Assembly: GCA_900175165.2 (NCBI GenBank)
Contig: FWWN02000198.1
Coordinates: forward strand, 1-28,811
Length of the DNA stretch: 28,811 bases
Source of the DNA: Rhizomucor pusillus
Lineage: Eukaryota > Mucoromycota > Mucoromycetes > Mucorales > Lichtheimiaceae
Direction of reading: 5' to 3'
Positions 18,922 through 28,811 of the stretch are shown here, in pieces. How positions within the stretch are numbered: position 1 is the stretch's first letter; each line of letters begins with the position of its first letter. The notes beneath the pieces were generated by a model. The model did no database searches. It saw only the letters and a program-made list of their open reading frames with translations, and was not told where the DNA came from. The translations under genes were made by a program, and so were the position numbers.

Positions 18922-21042
18922 ATGTCCGCGCCCATTCCAGGTGACAAGTATATACGAACATTGGCGCATTACTTGGACGCGAATGAAGCGAGGCTGGTTG
19001 CGCCACCGCCGCTACCAAGCCAGCACCAGCACCAACAGCCCAAACCTGTTAACGGTTCCGATGTCCCTAGCCTTTCCTCAGCCGTCAGCTCCCTTTTTGG
19101 TGGCCTGTCAACAACCTTAAGCAACAACAATAATAATAGCAATGCTGGAAGCAGCAGCAGCAATGCTGCACCAAGTGCAAAAGCTTCCAGCAGACCAAGC
19201 TCTATAATCGGCATGCAGATTCCCTACATGTCTTTGCTTGCTGCCGCCTCGCCAAGTTCGTCAGCATTGTCAGCAATGCCGTACATGCCACCACGATCGA
19301 CTCTCCACCTTGACGTACATCACCTGTACTTTTTACTCGTGCAGTTTGAGCATTTGGGCCTAGATATCGGCGATCCGGCTTTGTTGGGCGAGATACCGGC
19401 GGCCGCCGTGGTTGAAACAGAAACGTCAGTCGAAGACGAGACGAAGGCACCGTCCATTATGTCTGTCGGTTCCATCGCATCGACCATGTCAACGTTGTCG
19501 CTTTCATCAGGCTGGAGCCTCTGGCAGAAGAAGGCTCCACAGACGCGGCCGCTGTACGAAGATGTGGAGCATATCTACAAGTTTTTAGCACGCGTATCTG
19601 CGCTCAAAATTGAAATGAACTTGCACGTAGATCCTCAGAATGGAACGACGCAGAGTAGTCAACGAGTTATAGTAGGCTATGAAAAGCCGCTTCCACAGGA
19701 CGGTTCTGTGATATTTTCGCTTACGCCGTTCCGGAAGCTGGAGTTTCTTGAACTTGCAGGCGTGCATCCTCGATGCATTGACGGATGGCTTAGCCTGCAT
19801 ACTCGTCTCAAGAGCCTGGTTATCACAAAAGCTGGGGTTGAGGATGCGGCGGATGTGCTAGAAACTCAAGTAAAAGATGGATGGGAACGACACAGTGTCG
19901 ATCAAGAGAAAAGATCGCCGGAATGGAGTCAGCTGAAAATGCTTTCCCTTGCAGATAACAACTTGACAACGTTGGATTCCGAGCCTTTGCAATTGATACG
20001 ATCGGTGACGCATCTGAATTTATCCAGTAACTTGTTGATTGATGTCCCAGCAGCATTGTCGAATCTGTACAACCTTCAATCGCTCAACTTGTCATACAAC
20101 ATGATTTCATTCACTACTGGCATTAATACCGTATTGGGAAATATACAAGAATTGGATCTTCGTGGTAATCGCTTGACCGTGCTTGCTGGATTGGATCGGC
20201 TGTGGTCGCTGGAGAGAATTGATTTACGAGATAACCGAATTGAGGACGCTGGAGAGGTGGGTCGTTTGACCGTACTTCCGAACATTGAAGATATTTGGGT
20301 ACAAGGCAATCCGTTCACCGTACTACAGGTAAAAAAAAAGAAAACTCTCAAAATAGCCCAACTCAAATTCTCGTTCGCTATGTGCTTACTATATTGGTGA
20401 TAGCCCGAATATCGAGTTAATCTTTTCATTGCATTTAAATCCAGCGATTTGGATATCCAGCTGGACGGGACACGGCCCACATTTGCTGAGAAACGCAAAG
20501 TCAGTACGGCAACAGCAAAGAATGATTACCAGGCTCCTGCAGCCGCCATAGCAACAGACACTGCTTCTAACAAGAAAGCAGGTGCAGCATGGCCGACGGC
20601 ACATGCGAGCGGCAACGATGGCAACGAAGGAGGAGCAGATGCCAACAAAGCATGTGAAGGTGAACAATATAAAATCGCGAGGGCAAAGACAAAGAAGGCA
20701 AAACGATATGTGCGACTTGGAAAGACAGACGAGCCATTGCGAGAGAAAACGGACGAAGACCATAATAAGCACATGCATCGATTGGCTGAGCTTGAGGAAG
20801 CGGTGCAGCATGAAGCTTTGTCACGGAGAAATTCGGCTTCCTCTAAACATAAACGTTCACGTTCCAAATCAAGACGCGCCAGATCGCCTACAGGCGCCGA
20901 TGAAATTAAAGGCAGCCGTCGCTCGCTGTCACCGACATCAGAAACTTTTCGACGAAAAATCGAATCGATGCGACGGGAAGCCGGAACAGAATGGCTTCGA
21001 GTGCTTCAGGAAATGGAGCTTGGACAGAACCAAGACTCGTGA
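18922..21042 (+). CDS. leucine-rich-repeat protein with SR-rich tail
   Basis: Two exons, 18922-20328 and 20404-21042 (681 aa). The ATG at 18922 starts MSAPIPGDKYIRTLAHYLD. Residues ~25-130 are Gln/Ser/Asn-rich. A central region (~135-330) has LHLDVHHLYFLLVQFEHLGL and VIFSLTPFRKLEFLELAG. Five or so LRRs follow (~335-470): LKMLSLADNNLTTL, VTHLNLSSNLLIDVP, LQSLNLSYNMISF, IQELDLRGNRLTVL, LERIDLRDNRIEDAG and IEDIWVQGNPF. After the intron, PEYRVNLFIAF and DIQLDGTRPTFAEKR form an LRR-cap-like motif. The tail is Lys/Arg-rich with an SR-type segment (SKHKRSRSKSRRARSPT, ~613-630) and a C-terminal helix. LRRs mediate protein contacts. The LRR-then-LDG arrangement recalls STK11IP (LKB1-interacting) and nischarin-type proteins, but that link is tentative and the function is unknown. 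The intron contains an in-frame stop, so splicing is required for full length. Confidence 0.8.
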
Positions 21043-21292
21043 TCTCCCCAACTTTCTTCTCTCCTCTCTAATGACAATCTTTCCCTTTTTTTCGACTCTG
21101 CAAAGGCATATCTTGGCATTTATACCAGTTTGTGTGATTTACTACAATCAATCATATATATCTGTTTGATATTGATCTGCATGCTCCATATTTACTTTTT
21201 GGAGACTGGTTGCGCAAAAAAAAAAAAAAAAGTGTGGGAGAGTATAAAAGCTAAGACCCAACACGGTGCACCTTTTTGGAATCGAAATTGTT
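21043..21292. other. intergenic region before the acyltransferase gene
   Basis: This is the 3' flank of the LRR gene, with an A15-type homopolymer at ~21218-21231. No gene is supported. Confidence 0.5.
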
Positions 21293-21371
21293 GTTCCTCT
21301 TTCTTCTCTTCTCTCACTCTTATTCACTCTCCCTTCCTTTTTTTCTTCTTCTGCGACTCTTTCTCCTCTTT
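21293..21371 (+). promoter_or_regulatory. pyrimidine-rich tract upstream of the acyltransferase
   Basis: A near-continuous C/T stretch ends about 38 nt before the ATG at 21409. It is probably the core promoter or leader, by analogy with the other CT tracts in this window. Confidence 0.45.
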
Positions 21372-21408
21372 AACGCATACCCGAGCACACGCGCGCACCT
21401 AATGCACA

Positions 21409-24209
21409 ATGGCAGCAGCTTTGCAACGGTTGCTGCACAATTTCACGTATGACCTGGCGCTATGGATCTTTAACCTCGTACTCGAGATTTTCTTCCGCGA
21501 AGTGCGCCCTCGAGGCTCTCACAAGATACCCAAAGAAGGACCTGTTATATTTGTTGTCGCTCCTCACGCTAACCAGGTGCGGAACAAAAGGTTGTATTTC
21601 TCGCAGAAAAGAAAAAGTTAACATATGTATTTATCTAGTTTGTTGACCCGATTATACTCATGCGAGAATGTGGACGACGAGTGTCATTCCTTATAGCCGA
21701 GAAATCCATGCATCAAAAGGGCATTGGCACGTTTGCCCGGATGATCCACGCAAGTAAGAATATTTGATCCAACAGTAGAAAATAATGAAAATGACACTGA
21801 AACATTTCGAATTACAGTACCCGTCATTCGGCCGCAGGATCTTGCAGTCCCGGGTAAAGGCCGGATACAATTACTGAACCGAAAATCTGATCCTCTGCGG
21901 ATCACTGGCATCAACACCGAGTTTCGGTCACAGCTTCGCCCTCGAGACAGCATTGCGCTGCCAAAGGGCGTTGGCATGGCTGAAGTTGTCGAAATTATAT
22001 CGGATACCGAGCTGATTATCAAGAAGGAATTCAAGGAGCTCAAGGCGCTCGAGTTACTCACTTCGAATGATGGATCGGCGTACAAATGTGTACCTCACGT
22101 CGAACAAGACTCGGTGTACCGCTGCGTTCATGAAGAATTAAACAACGGACAGTGCATCACCATCTTTCCTGAAGGCGGTAGTCACGATCGAGCAGAACTG
22201 CTGCCATTGAAAGGTTTGACAATGTCTCTCACATACGTGCCACATCAATCCGCTAACATATACCTACTACCGTAGCTGGTGTTACACTGATGGCTTTGGG
22301 CGCTATGGCAAAGTATCCTGGCCTTGACGTCAAGATTGTTCCTGTCGGTAGGCTTTATATATATTCTTATATACTCGGACTTCGATGATGCTAAACAATG
22401 TATATCAGGTCTCAACTACTTCCACGCGCACCGCTTCCGGTCACGAGCAGTGATTGAATTTGGTAACCCCATCACCGTGTCACCCGATCTCGTTGAAAAA
22501 TTTAAACTTGGAGGCGGTGAGAAACGCGAGGCATGTGGTAAACTGCTGGATACGATCTTCCAGGCACTTAAGGCTGTTACCGTGAATGCCGGAAGCTACG
22601 AAACACTCATGGTATGGTACAGGGGGAAAACTTTTTTCATATCGTGTCTAGTAATCTGCTGACCAACAAAGTGTTTCATGTACAATAACAGCTTATCCAG
22701 GCAGCTCGGCGATTGTACAAGCCAGCGTACCGCAAACTGCATATATCCCAAGTCGTTGACTTGAACCGCCGCTTCCTCATTGGCTACAACCTCTTCAAAG
22801 ATGATCCCAAAGTGATCGACTTGCAGCAACGCGTTTTGGCATACAACCAAATGCTGAAATACCACGGTATCAAGGATCATCAAGTGTCAAAGACCGACAT
22901 CGGCGGCCGTCGAAGTCTTGCATTGCTGCTTAAACGTATCTTTCTTCTCACCATCCTTACACTGTGGGCTTTCCCAGGGTAGATACTTGTCACATTGCTG
23001 CAATCAATCCAAGGTCGATTTACATTTCTCACACACTTTTACTAGCGGTATTCTTAACTTGCCAGTCGTCATAGTTGCAAAAATTATCAGTGCCAAAAAG
23101 GCTAAAGGTAGATACTAATCCTGCAAAAACGATGAATATCGCGGCTCATCACTTGAAATACACATAGCTGCTGTCAAGGGATCCACTGTCAAGATCGCTG
23201 GTCGTGACATTCTCGCTACTTGGAAAATTCTGGTGGGATTGGTACTGCTACCTACGCTGTATGCCGTTTATAGCCTTGTGGCTTTGATCTTTATGCTGCA
23301 AACCGACTATGAGTTGAAGTACAAATTACTTTTCCCGCTTGCAGTCTGGATCTTGCTTCCCTTTGTATCCTATGCAAGTCTACGTTTTGGCGAAATTGGC
23401 TTTGATGTTCTCAGGTAAAGTATCCATCTAAATCATCAAGATTAGGCAAACTCGATATATTCATTGATTGATCTATTGTAGATCGATCCAACCGCTCGTG
23501 ATTTCTTTGCTGGACCCACAAGGTGTGGAAGCGTTACGCCACAACCGTGAAAAGCTATCCCACGACCTTACTGAACTTATCAACGAATACGGACCCAAGG
23601 TGTTCCCCGACTTTGATGGTAATAAATAGTAACAGCCAATGTGTGCGTTGATTTTGGATTATTATTCACGTTGCATTTTATGCTATTGCAGCCGATTATA
23701 TCTCTAAACACGGTGCGCCAACCACCCCACCCACTCCTTCACGCAGCACCAGCAGCTCAAGTTTCAGCTGGTCGACAACACCGAGCAAGCTGCCGAAAAT
23801 TGCGAGCGGATTTTTCCAGCAAGCAACGCGGATGGGCCTGGACGACAGAAATATCTTCAACTGGGGCAGATCAGAGGAGACATCCGATATGGAAGACCTG
23901 TCGTTCTGTCTCGACAGACACAACGGTAGCGTGACGCCCAATGTACGCAGCCGACGCAACTCGGCGAGCGAGTCGGACGGAGGAGGCTCTTCTTCTCGAT
24001 CACCAAGTAGCCGCAGCGGCAGTTTCGGCAACACTTTGATTGTCGATGGTTTGCGAGTAGAAGGCATGACTAGCTTGCAGCATCGACCTGTTGTCCGTGT
24101 GGAGGATGTGGATGCTGGCAGTACTAAAAAGATAATAGAGGATGAAGGTTTCGCTGCTGATGATGATCGCGACGAGGACGGAGGCTTGGAGTTGAAGAAG
24201 AGGAAATGA
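21409..24209 (+). CDS. SCT1: glycerol-3-phosphate/DHAP acyltransferase (Sct1/Gpt2 type)
   Basis: Ten exons: 21409-21576, 21639-21753, 21818-22213, 22276-22347, 22409-22611, 22692-22978, 23046-23107, 23168-23414, 23482-23618, 23692-24209 (734 aa; yeast Sct1 and Gpt2 are of similar length). Catalytic block I is APHANQ|FVDPIIL (~50-62), then LIAEKSM and IPVIRPQDLA. Block III is FPEGGSHDRAELLPLK|AGV (~210-228), followed by VKIVPVG|LNYFHAHRFRS. Membrane segments are around 397-428, 448-472 and 478-500, with VKIAGRDILATWK between. The tail (~560-734) is disordered, Ser-rich then acidic, ending LKKRK, resembling the phosphoregulated tails of the yeast enzymes. The enzyme transfers acyl-CoA to glycerol-3-phosphate or DHAP at sn-1 in the ER, the first step of phospholipid and triacylglycerol synthesis. 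The symbol is by family; the Sct1 and Gpt2 paralogues cannot be told apart here. Confidence 0.92.
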
Positions 24210-24255
24210 AATTGTTCGATTTATTTCCTTCCTTCCTTTTGCAATAACTTATAAT

Positions 24256-24261
24256 AATAAA
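24256..24261 (+). promoter_or_regulatory. AATAAA polyadenylation signal of the acyltransferase gene
   Basis: AATAAA lies 47 nt past the acyltransferase stop and only 11 nt before the next gene's ATG at 24272. Transcripts of the two tandem genes must therefore lie very close or overlap. Confidence 0.45.
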
Positions 24262-24271
24262 GAACAACACA

Positions 24272-26962
24272 ATGTCATCTGCATTCGAAGCCTTTGTTAC
24301 CGTACATCAGTATCAGTTGGCTGCCATTCCTGAGGACCTGTGGTTGGTAATGTCGAGACAATACGCGCAATTGGGGAGACAACGAAAGACTGACTGGAGA
24401 TTCGCGTTATGTTTCCTGCATAATAATAATAGCCGTTGTTTATGAAACTCGGTGAAGACTACTTGGATGCAGGTATGAGCTACTCTCTTTAAATTGATAC
24501 ATGTACATAAAGAAAGAGAGAGAGAGAGAGAACAGGTAGAAGGCGTTTCATTCATGCACAAATTTTTTTATCGAAAGGCAACTTTGTTGAACTCCATTAT
24601 GGTGATCCGCTTGAAGGCTATTCGCTGCACGTAAAAGCCGATACAACTCTGAAGAAACATGGGTTCGTTTTTTTACATGTATTTCGGGAAGGATAATGAC
24701 GATATGCTGAGACGGATTGTGACATAGCGAGATCTTTTTAATCGACCATGCATGGACAACAACCCCAGAAAATGCAAAAAAGGAACTCTTGGAAAACGAA
24801 GGCTTGCTGGAACGCTTGGAGAATTTAATGGATATCGAAAAGGAAGAGTTCCAATCCGAAGACGAGGAGGATGAAGTGGAGCACAGCGACGAAGCTGTGA
24901 AAATGGTTGCGGAACAAGCGAACGTGAGCTACGAGGCGGCCAAGGAGGCCTTGGAAGCAGAAAAATACGAAGTTGTGAATGCCATCATGGTAGCGTATCA
25001 GTAACCACATTGCTGCTTCAATGGGAACTGACTTGTTACAGCGCCTGACATTGGATGAAGACTTTAAAAAGGAATCGGATAGACTGCAAGAGCAGGTCAT
25101 GGGTCAACTTATTGCTAGTGGCAAGGCCCAAGAGAAGGAAGATAAAGAGACTAAAGAGAAACAGGAGAGACGCAAGAAAAGGCACGATGCATGGCTCAAA
25201 GGCCGAATGCAGGCTGTGTATGATCGCATGTGGTCCTACCTCCAAACGTACTCCTTTTCTGTACTGCAACAGGATGGACAACCAAAGACTCAAACAGCCT
25301 GGTATATCAACGACGAGGTTAGATTTGTATGCAAGTATCAACGAGGTCCCTGTTATTGATATTTTTGCAAATATTTTTAGGTCGGCTCGGCACTGAGCCA
25401 TTCGTCTGACCCCAATGTCATGTGTGTACCGTTCATCTTTTCTCGAGGCGCCTCTGGAATGATTCCATACAGCGTCATCTTCCCCATAAAGGATATCAAT
25501 GCTGGAGAGTTGCTGACGTGCGATCTCATTCCCAAGAACGTTGAACGCGAGAGTGACAAGCTTGCCTATCTCTTGGCCTTTGAGCAGCGTCTTGCTCCAG
25601 GCCAAGAGATCAACAAAGAGAAGCGCGGTGAGATTATTAAGGTGTACGAGGTAGGGATTACAATCCATTTATATTTCCAGATATTCTTTCTTACAATGAT
25701 CATCGTTGTCGTAGGAATATGGGAATGAACTCAAAGAACGCAAACCTACCGTTCCTGTATCCGAAGCATGCCAAAACGATGTTTATCTGCGGGATGAGGC
25801 ATTGATGGCGCAAGAAGCTGATGTTATCCGAGTTTATACACACACCGAATTTGTAAAACAGTACTTGACGTTGCCCAAAGTCAAATTCGTTGACAATCTA
25901 GAAGCAGCCGATATTGTGTGGAGCAGCCAAGATTTCAGCGACTGGGATAAACTCAAGCCGCACCAAAAGGTGAACCAGCTACCGAACGAAAGCTGCTTAA
26001 CGTTCAAGCACAACTATGCAAAGCTTGTCCAACAAGTCTACGGAGCACCGTCGTGGATGCCTGCTACGTATAACTTGACAGACCAGCTGAGTGAATTTGT
26101 CGGCCACTACCTGAAGAGTACTACTGCAGAGAATGAACAAGAACAAGAGCAAGAAGAGGCAAGATACTGGATTACCAAGCCATGGAATTATGCCAGAGGC
26201 TTAGAGATTTCCGTCAGCAAATCATTGCCTGAACTCGTTCGACAGCACGACTCGCCAACGCCGAAGATTGTACAGAAATATTTAACGCGACCTTGTTTGT
26301 ACAACGACAAGAAATTCGATCTGCGGTACATTGTGCTTGTCCGACGTATCCAGCCTACAATGGTTGCACTCGTCTACAATATGTTCTGGATCCGTCTTGC
26401 CAACAAAAAGTTCAACCTCCAAGATCTGGATGACTATGAACGCCAGTTTACCGTCATGAACTACTCTAACTACCAAATGACTCAGTTGGATCACAAGAGC
26501 TTTATCCGAAATATCGAAAAGATGCATCACATCAAATGGAACTCGGTCCAAGCTGATATCAACAAGGCTATTAAAGGTAAAAGAAAAAGATTTAAGTCAG
26601 TTGCGAAAAGAACGCATCATTCATCCTCAATAACCATTCTAGATGTATTGGTAGCTGCAGCATCGCAGCCTCAGCCCTTGGGTCTCCTTTCAGAGGATAA
26701 CAAGCAACCAGAGTTCGATGCATTCAGTATTTACGGTTTTGATGTGATGCTCTCAGACGACTACAAACCCGTCATCATCGAAGTTAACTTTTCTCCCGAC
26801 TGCACTCGGGCGTGCCAGGTAGAGCCAAGTTGACTCGCTGCGTCGTACTGAAACTAACCTTGTCTTTAGTACGACTCCAACTTTGTTAACAACATTTTTG
26901 GCGTTGTAGAAAGCAGAGTAGGAGATCGAGAAAAGAGCTTGCAAGCATTTACAGTCTTGTAG
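24272..26962 (+). CDS. TTLL12: TTLL12-like protein with SET-like, UBA and TTL domains
   Basis: Nine exons: 24272-24346, 24433-24472, 24578-24662, 24728-24989, 25042-25317, 25381-25650, 25715-26576, 26643-26818, 26870-26962 (712 aa; human TTLL12 is ~644). The N-terminus FEAFVTVHQYQLAAIPEDLW, LFMKLGEDYLDAG and EIFLIDHAWTTTPENA match TTLL12. An insertion (~105-200) carries an acidic stretch, a NAC-type UBA (HSDEAVKMVAEQANVSYEAA to VVNAIM|RLTL, ~119-158) and a charged helix. A SET-like domain follows (WYINDE|VGSALSHSSDPNVM). The tubulin-tyrosine-ligase-like domain shows YWITKPWNYARGLEI, KFDLRYIVLVR, IYGFDVML and VIIEVNFSPDCTRACQ (ATP-grasp EVN). TTLL12 lacks proven ligase activity in animals and has been linked to tubulin and histone modification. 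Intron 7 (26577-26642) is 66 nt, in frame and stopless. The start is 62 nt after the upstream gene's stop. Confidence 0.9.
24508..24532 (+). repeat. GA microsatellite in a TTLL12 intron
   Basis: A (GA)n run, AAAGAGAGAGAGAGAGAGAG-like, lies in intron 2 of the TTLL12-like gene. It is a simple repeat without other function seen. Confidence 0.65.
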
Positions 26963-27126
26963 ATCTATATTTTAATACAGGATGTACAAAACAAAACAGC
27001 AAAAAGGGAAAAAAGGCGAACATGAAAATATCAAACATGGAGGAAAAATGAATAGATTTACATGCGGATGTTGATGAAAGAGGAGAGAGAAAAAAAGGTT
27101 GAGAGAGAAGAGTGCTGCTCAAGTTT
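26963..27126. other. convergent 3' intergenic spacer
   Basis: Only 164 nt separate the stop of the TTLL12-like gene (+) from the stop of the NRAMP gene (-). The 3' UTRs very likely overlap. The plus strand is A/G-rich here. Confidence 0.6.
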
Positions 27127-28811
27127 CTAATCGCACCGACGATGATTTGCTGCAGCGCCGTCGCCATCACTCTGAAGAGCGTATGCCTCGGCAGACAAGC
27201 GCTCAATATCCTCGTCATCGTCGTCTTCAGTAGTGGAAATGGCCATCCAACCTCCGTTACCATCATCTCCGTGAGGCTGGTACTCGAGTGGTAACCAGAT
27301 CAGCCATATTAAGAACATCTGCAAGAAAGACAACAGTTTTAAAACGAGTAACTATTTCCATCGGCAGAGTTGCATACCAGATACAAGATGCCAAATGTGC
27401 CCATAAATACAAAGGATAGAGTGGAAGTGATGTGCGTAATGAATAAAAACACATTGAAGCCAATCACAATCCATGTAAGGATCCAGCAGATAACTTGCAT
27501 CGCGACCGTGAGTTGAAACTCGGTGGACATGACCATATTTGATGCAGTGAGCTTGAGGATGGGTATCAGCACTGGGGGTAAGCAAACACTGGCAGACATA
27601 AGACTATTATTTAGTTACAGAGCTACAATCTGATCCTGTTGTTTTTCTTACCTTTGCAGTACATTTAGTAATTCACCCATATCATCAAAGTGATCAACAG
27701 CAAAGACTGCGACCAAGACACTGGGGATCAGCGATATGCCTCGAGTCATTGCAACCCGATGCCATTGCTTTTTAAATATATTGCCAAAGAAGCCTTCGGT
27801 AACATATTGACCTGCAAATGTCCCGGTCATTGTGGATGATTGGCCGGCTTTTTCGAATATGTTAAAATCTTACAAGATCATTCTTCTTAAAAAAAACTTC
27901 ACCTGCCAAAAGTCCAGCACCCCACAGATACTGGGCGGATGCTCCTAGAGTCCTTTTCAAGACTGCATCGGCATCAGCCAACCCTGGAAAATCAACATTG
28001 TCACCAGCATCCGGTTTGTAAAATACTAGATGGTACATGAGTTATCGTTCTTGCATGCAACTCTTCTGTTTCTTCTTCTTTTCCCTTTACCTTGGGCAAA
28101 AACGACGACAATGGCAAGATTTACGAGGAACGAAAGGAAGAGTGCTAGACCAGACTCGATGCCAAAATAGAAATTTGCTTCTCGTTTCTTCCTGACACTG
28201 GGGTTGACGCCGAGGTCGCGCGATCCTACCAACGCGCTGTGAAGGAACATATTGTGCGGCATGACAACCGCGCCGAGCATACCCACCGCCTGCACAATCG
28301 CGTTGCGAGGGATGGTCGGTACAACAATGCCGCGGATAATCTGCGCAACGTCCGGTTTGGAGACGATCATTTCGATCCAAAAGCAGGTTGTCATGACCAA
28401 TATCAACAGCATGAAAAATGCTTCCATTTTACGCATGCCATAACGCTGGATCATCATGAATGTAAACGTATCGATTGCTGTGATCAGGACGCCGGCCCAC
28501 AGAGGAAGTCGCAGCAGCACGTGCAACGCAATGGCTGTGCCGATAATTTCCATGATATCTGCGCCAACGATGGCTGTCTGTGCAAACGCCCATAGGATCT
28601 TGGCTGTTCTCGGTGAATAGTACTGTCTCAGTAGCTGCGCTAAATGCTTGCTGGTGACGGTGCCTAGCCGCGCTGACAAGAGCTGGAACACTAGACCGAT
28701 GACGTGAGCCCAGAATAGGAGCCACAGCAAGTTGTATCCTGCAATGGCTCCCGATTGCAGGTCGGACTCGAGGTTGCCCGGATCAAGGTATGCGATCGAC
28801 CTAATAACAGC
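27127..28811 (-). CDS. NRAMP-family divalent metal transporter (5' partial)
   Basis: Exons visible on the minus strand: 28800-28091, 28025-27903, 27847-27652, 27588-27378 and 27318-27127 (about 476 aa). The 5' end lies beyond the right edge; AG at 28802-28801 looks like an acceptor that completes an ATG-type codon before SIAYLDPGNLESDLQSGA. Both NRAMP metal-binding motifs are present: DPGN (TM1) and VVMPHNMFLHSALV (TM6). GQSSTMTGTFAGQYVTEGF (TM8 region) and the LPPVLIPILKLTAS block are also diagnostic. The following segments are hydrophobic, and the protein ends in an acidic cytosolic tail (EDDDDEDIERLSAE). It is a proton-coupled importer of Mn2+, Fe2+ and related ions, as in yeast Smf1-3; plasma or vacuolar membrane location cannot be decided. 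About 50-90 N-terminal residues are missing. All splice junctions keep frame, so it appears intact. Confidence 0.92.

Noticed and set aside
20582..21169. 195-codon plus-strand frame overlapping the LRR gene
   Set aside because: It is a shadow frame of the second LRR exon, whose own frame has the SR-rich and LRR-cap sequence.
1..28811. Intact transposon, CRISPR array, or biosynthetic cluster
   Set aside because: No terminal inverted repeats, spaced direct repeats, intact transposase/reverse transcriptase, or co-located biosynthetic core enzymes were seen.

Overview
The window is nuclear DNA of a filamentous fungus, most likely an early-diverging one (Mucoromycota). Genes are closely packed and split by many short introns (mostly 51-105 nt, GT-AG, a few GC-AG). 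Proteins carry long Ser/Thr/Gln/Pro-rich disordered regions, several start codons sit behind pyrimidine-rich leaders, and there is a decayed protein kinase plus Sel1-repeat gene of a type I associate with Mucoromycota and Glomeromycotina. I cannot name the species. Splice models were made by eye: each junction keeps frame and, where the family is recognised, restores a conserved motif.

Layout. 69-1575 (-): caleosin-like lipid-droplet/peroxygenase family protein with a long disordered N-terminus. 1576-4692: a 3.1 kb divergent intergenic region without a supportable gene. 4693-5596 (+): NATD1-type GNAT-fold protein with a polyQ/Ser-rich N-terminus. 6090-8818 (+): 13-exon SNF2-family ATPase (Rad5/Rad16/Uls1-like, no RING), with 15-nt and 9-nt micro-exons, a GC-AG intron and a 32-nt intron. 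9790-11516 (+): NDT80/PhoG-family transcription factor. 12995-13838 (-): broken NmrA-like gene. 14319-17057 (+): broken kinase-Sel1 gene, followed by an unidentified ORF relic near 17415-17758. 17889-18541 (+): ribosomal protein eS25. 18922-21042 (+): LRR protein with an SR-rich tail. 21409-24209 (+): Sct1/Gpt2-type glycerol-3-phosphate acyltransferase. 24272-26962 (+): TTLL12-like protein with an inserted NAC-type UBA domain. 27127-28811 (-, 5' end outside): NRAMP metal transporter.

The genes form no operon or obvious cluster. Two are lipid-related (caleosin, acyltransferase), two act on chromatin or transcription (SNF2, NDT80), one is translational (eS25). The stretch 13.0-17.8 kb is an island of decayed genes between intact ones. 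I see no RNA gene, CRISPR array or intact mobile element. The most interesting points are the NAC-like UBA insertion in the TTLL12 homologue, a stopless intron there that would add a basic NLS-like patch if retained, and the micro-exon architecture of the SNF2 gene.
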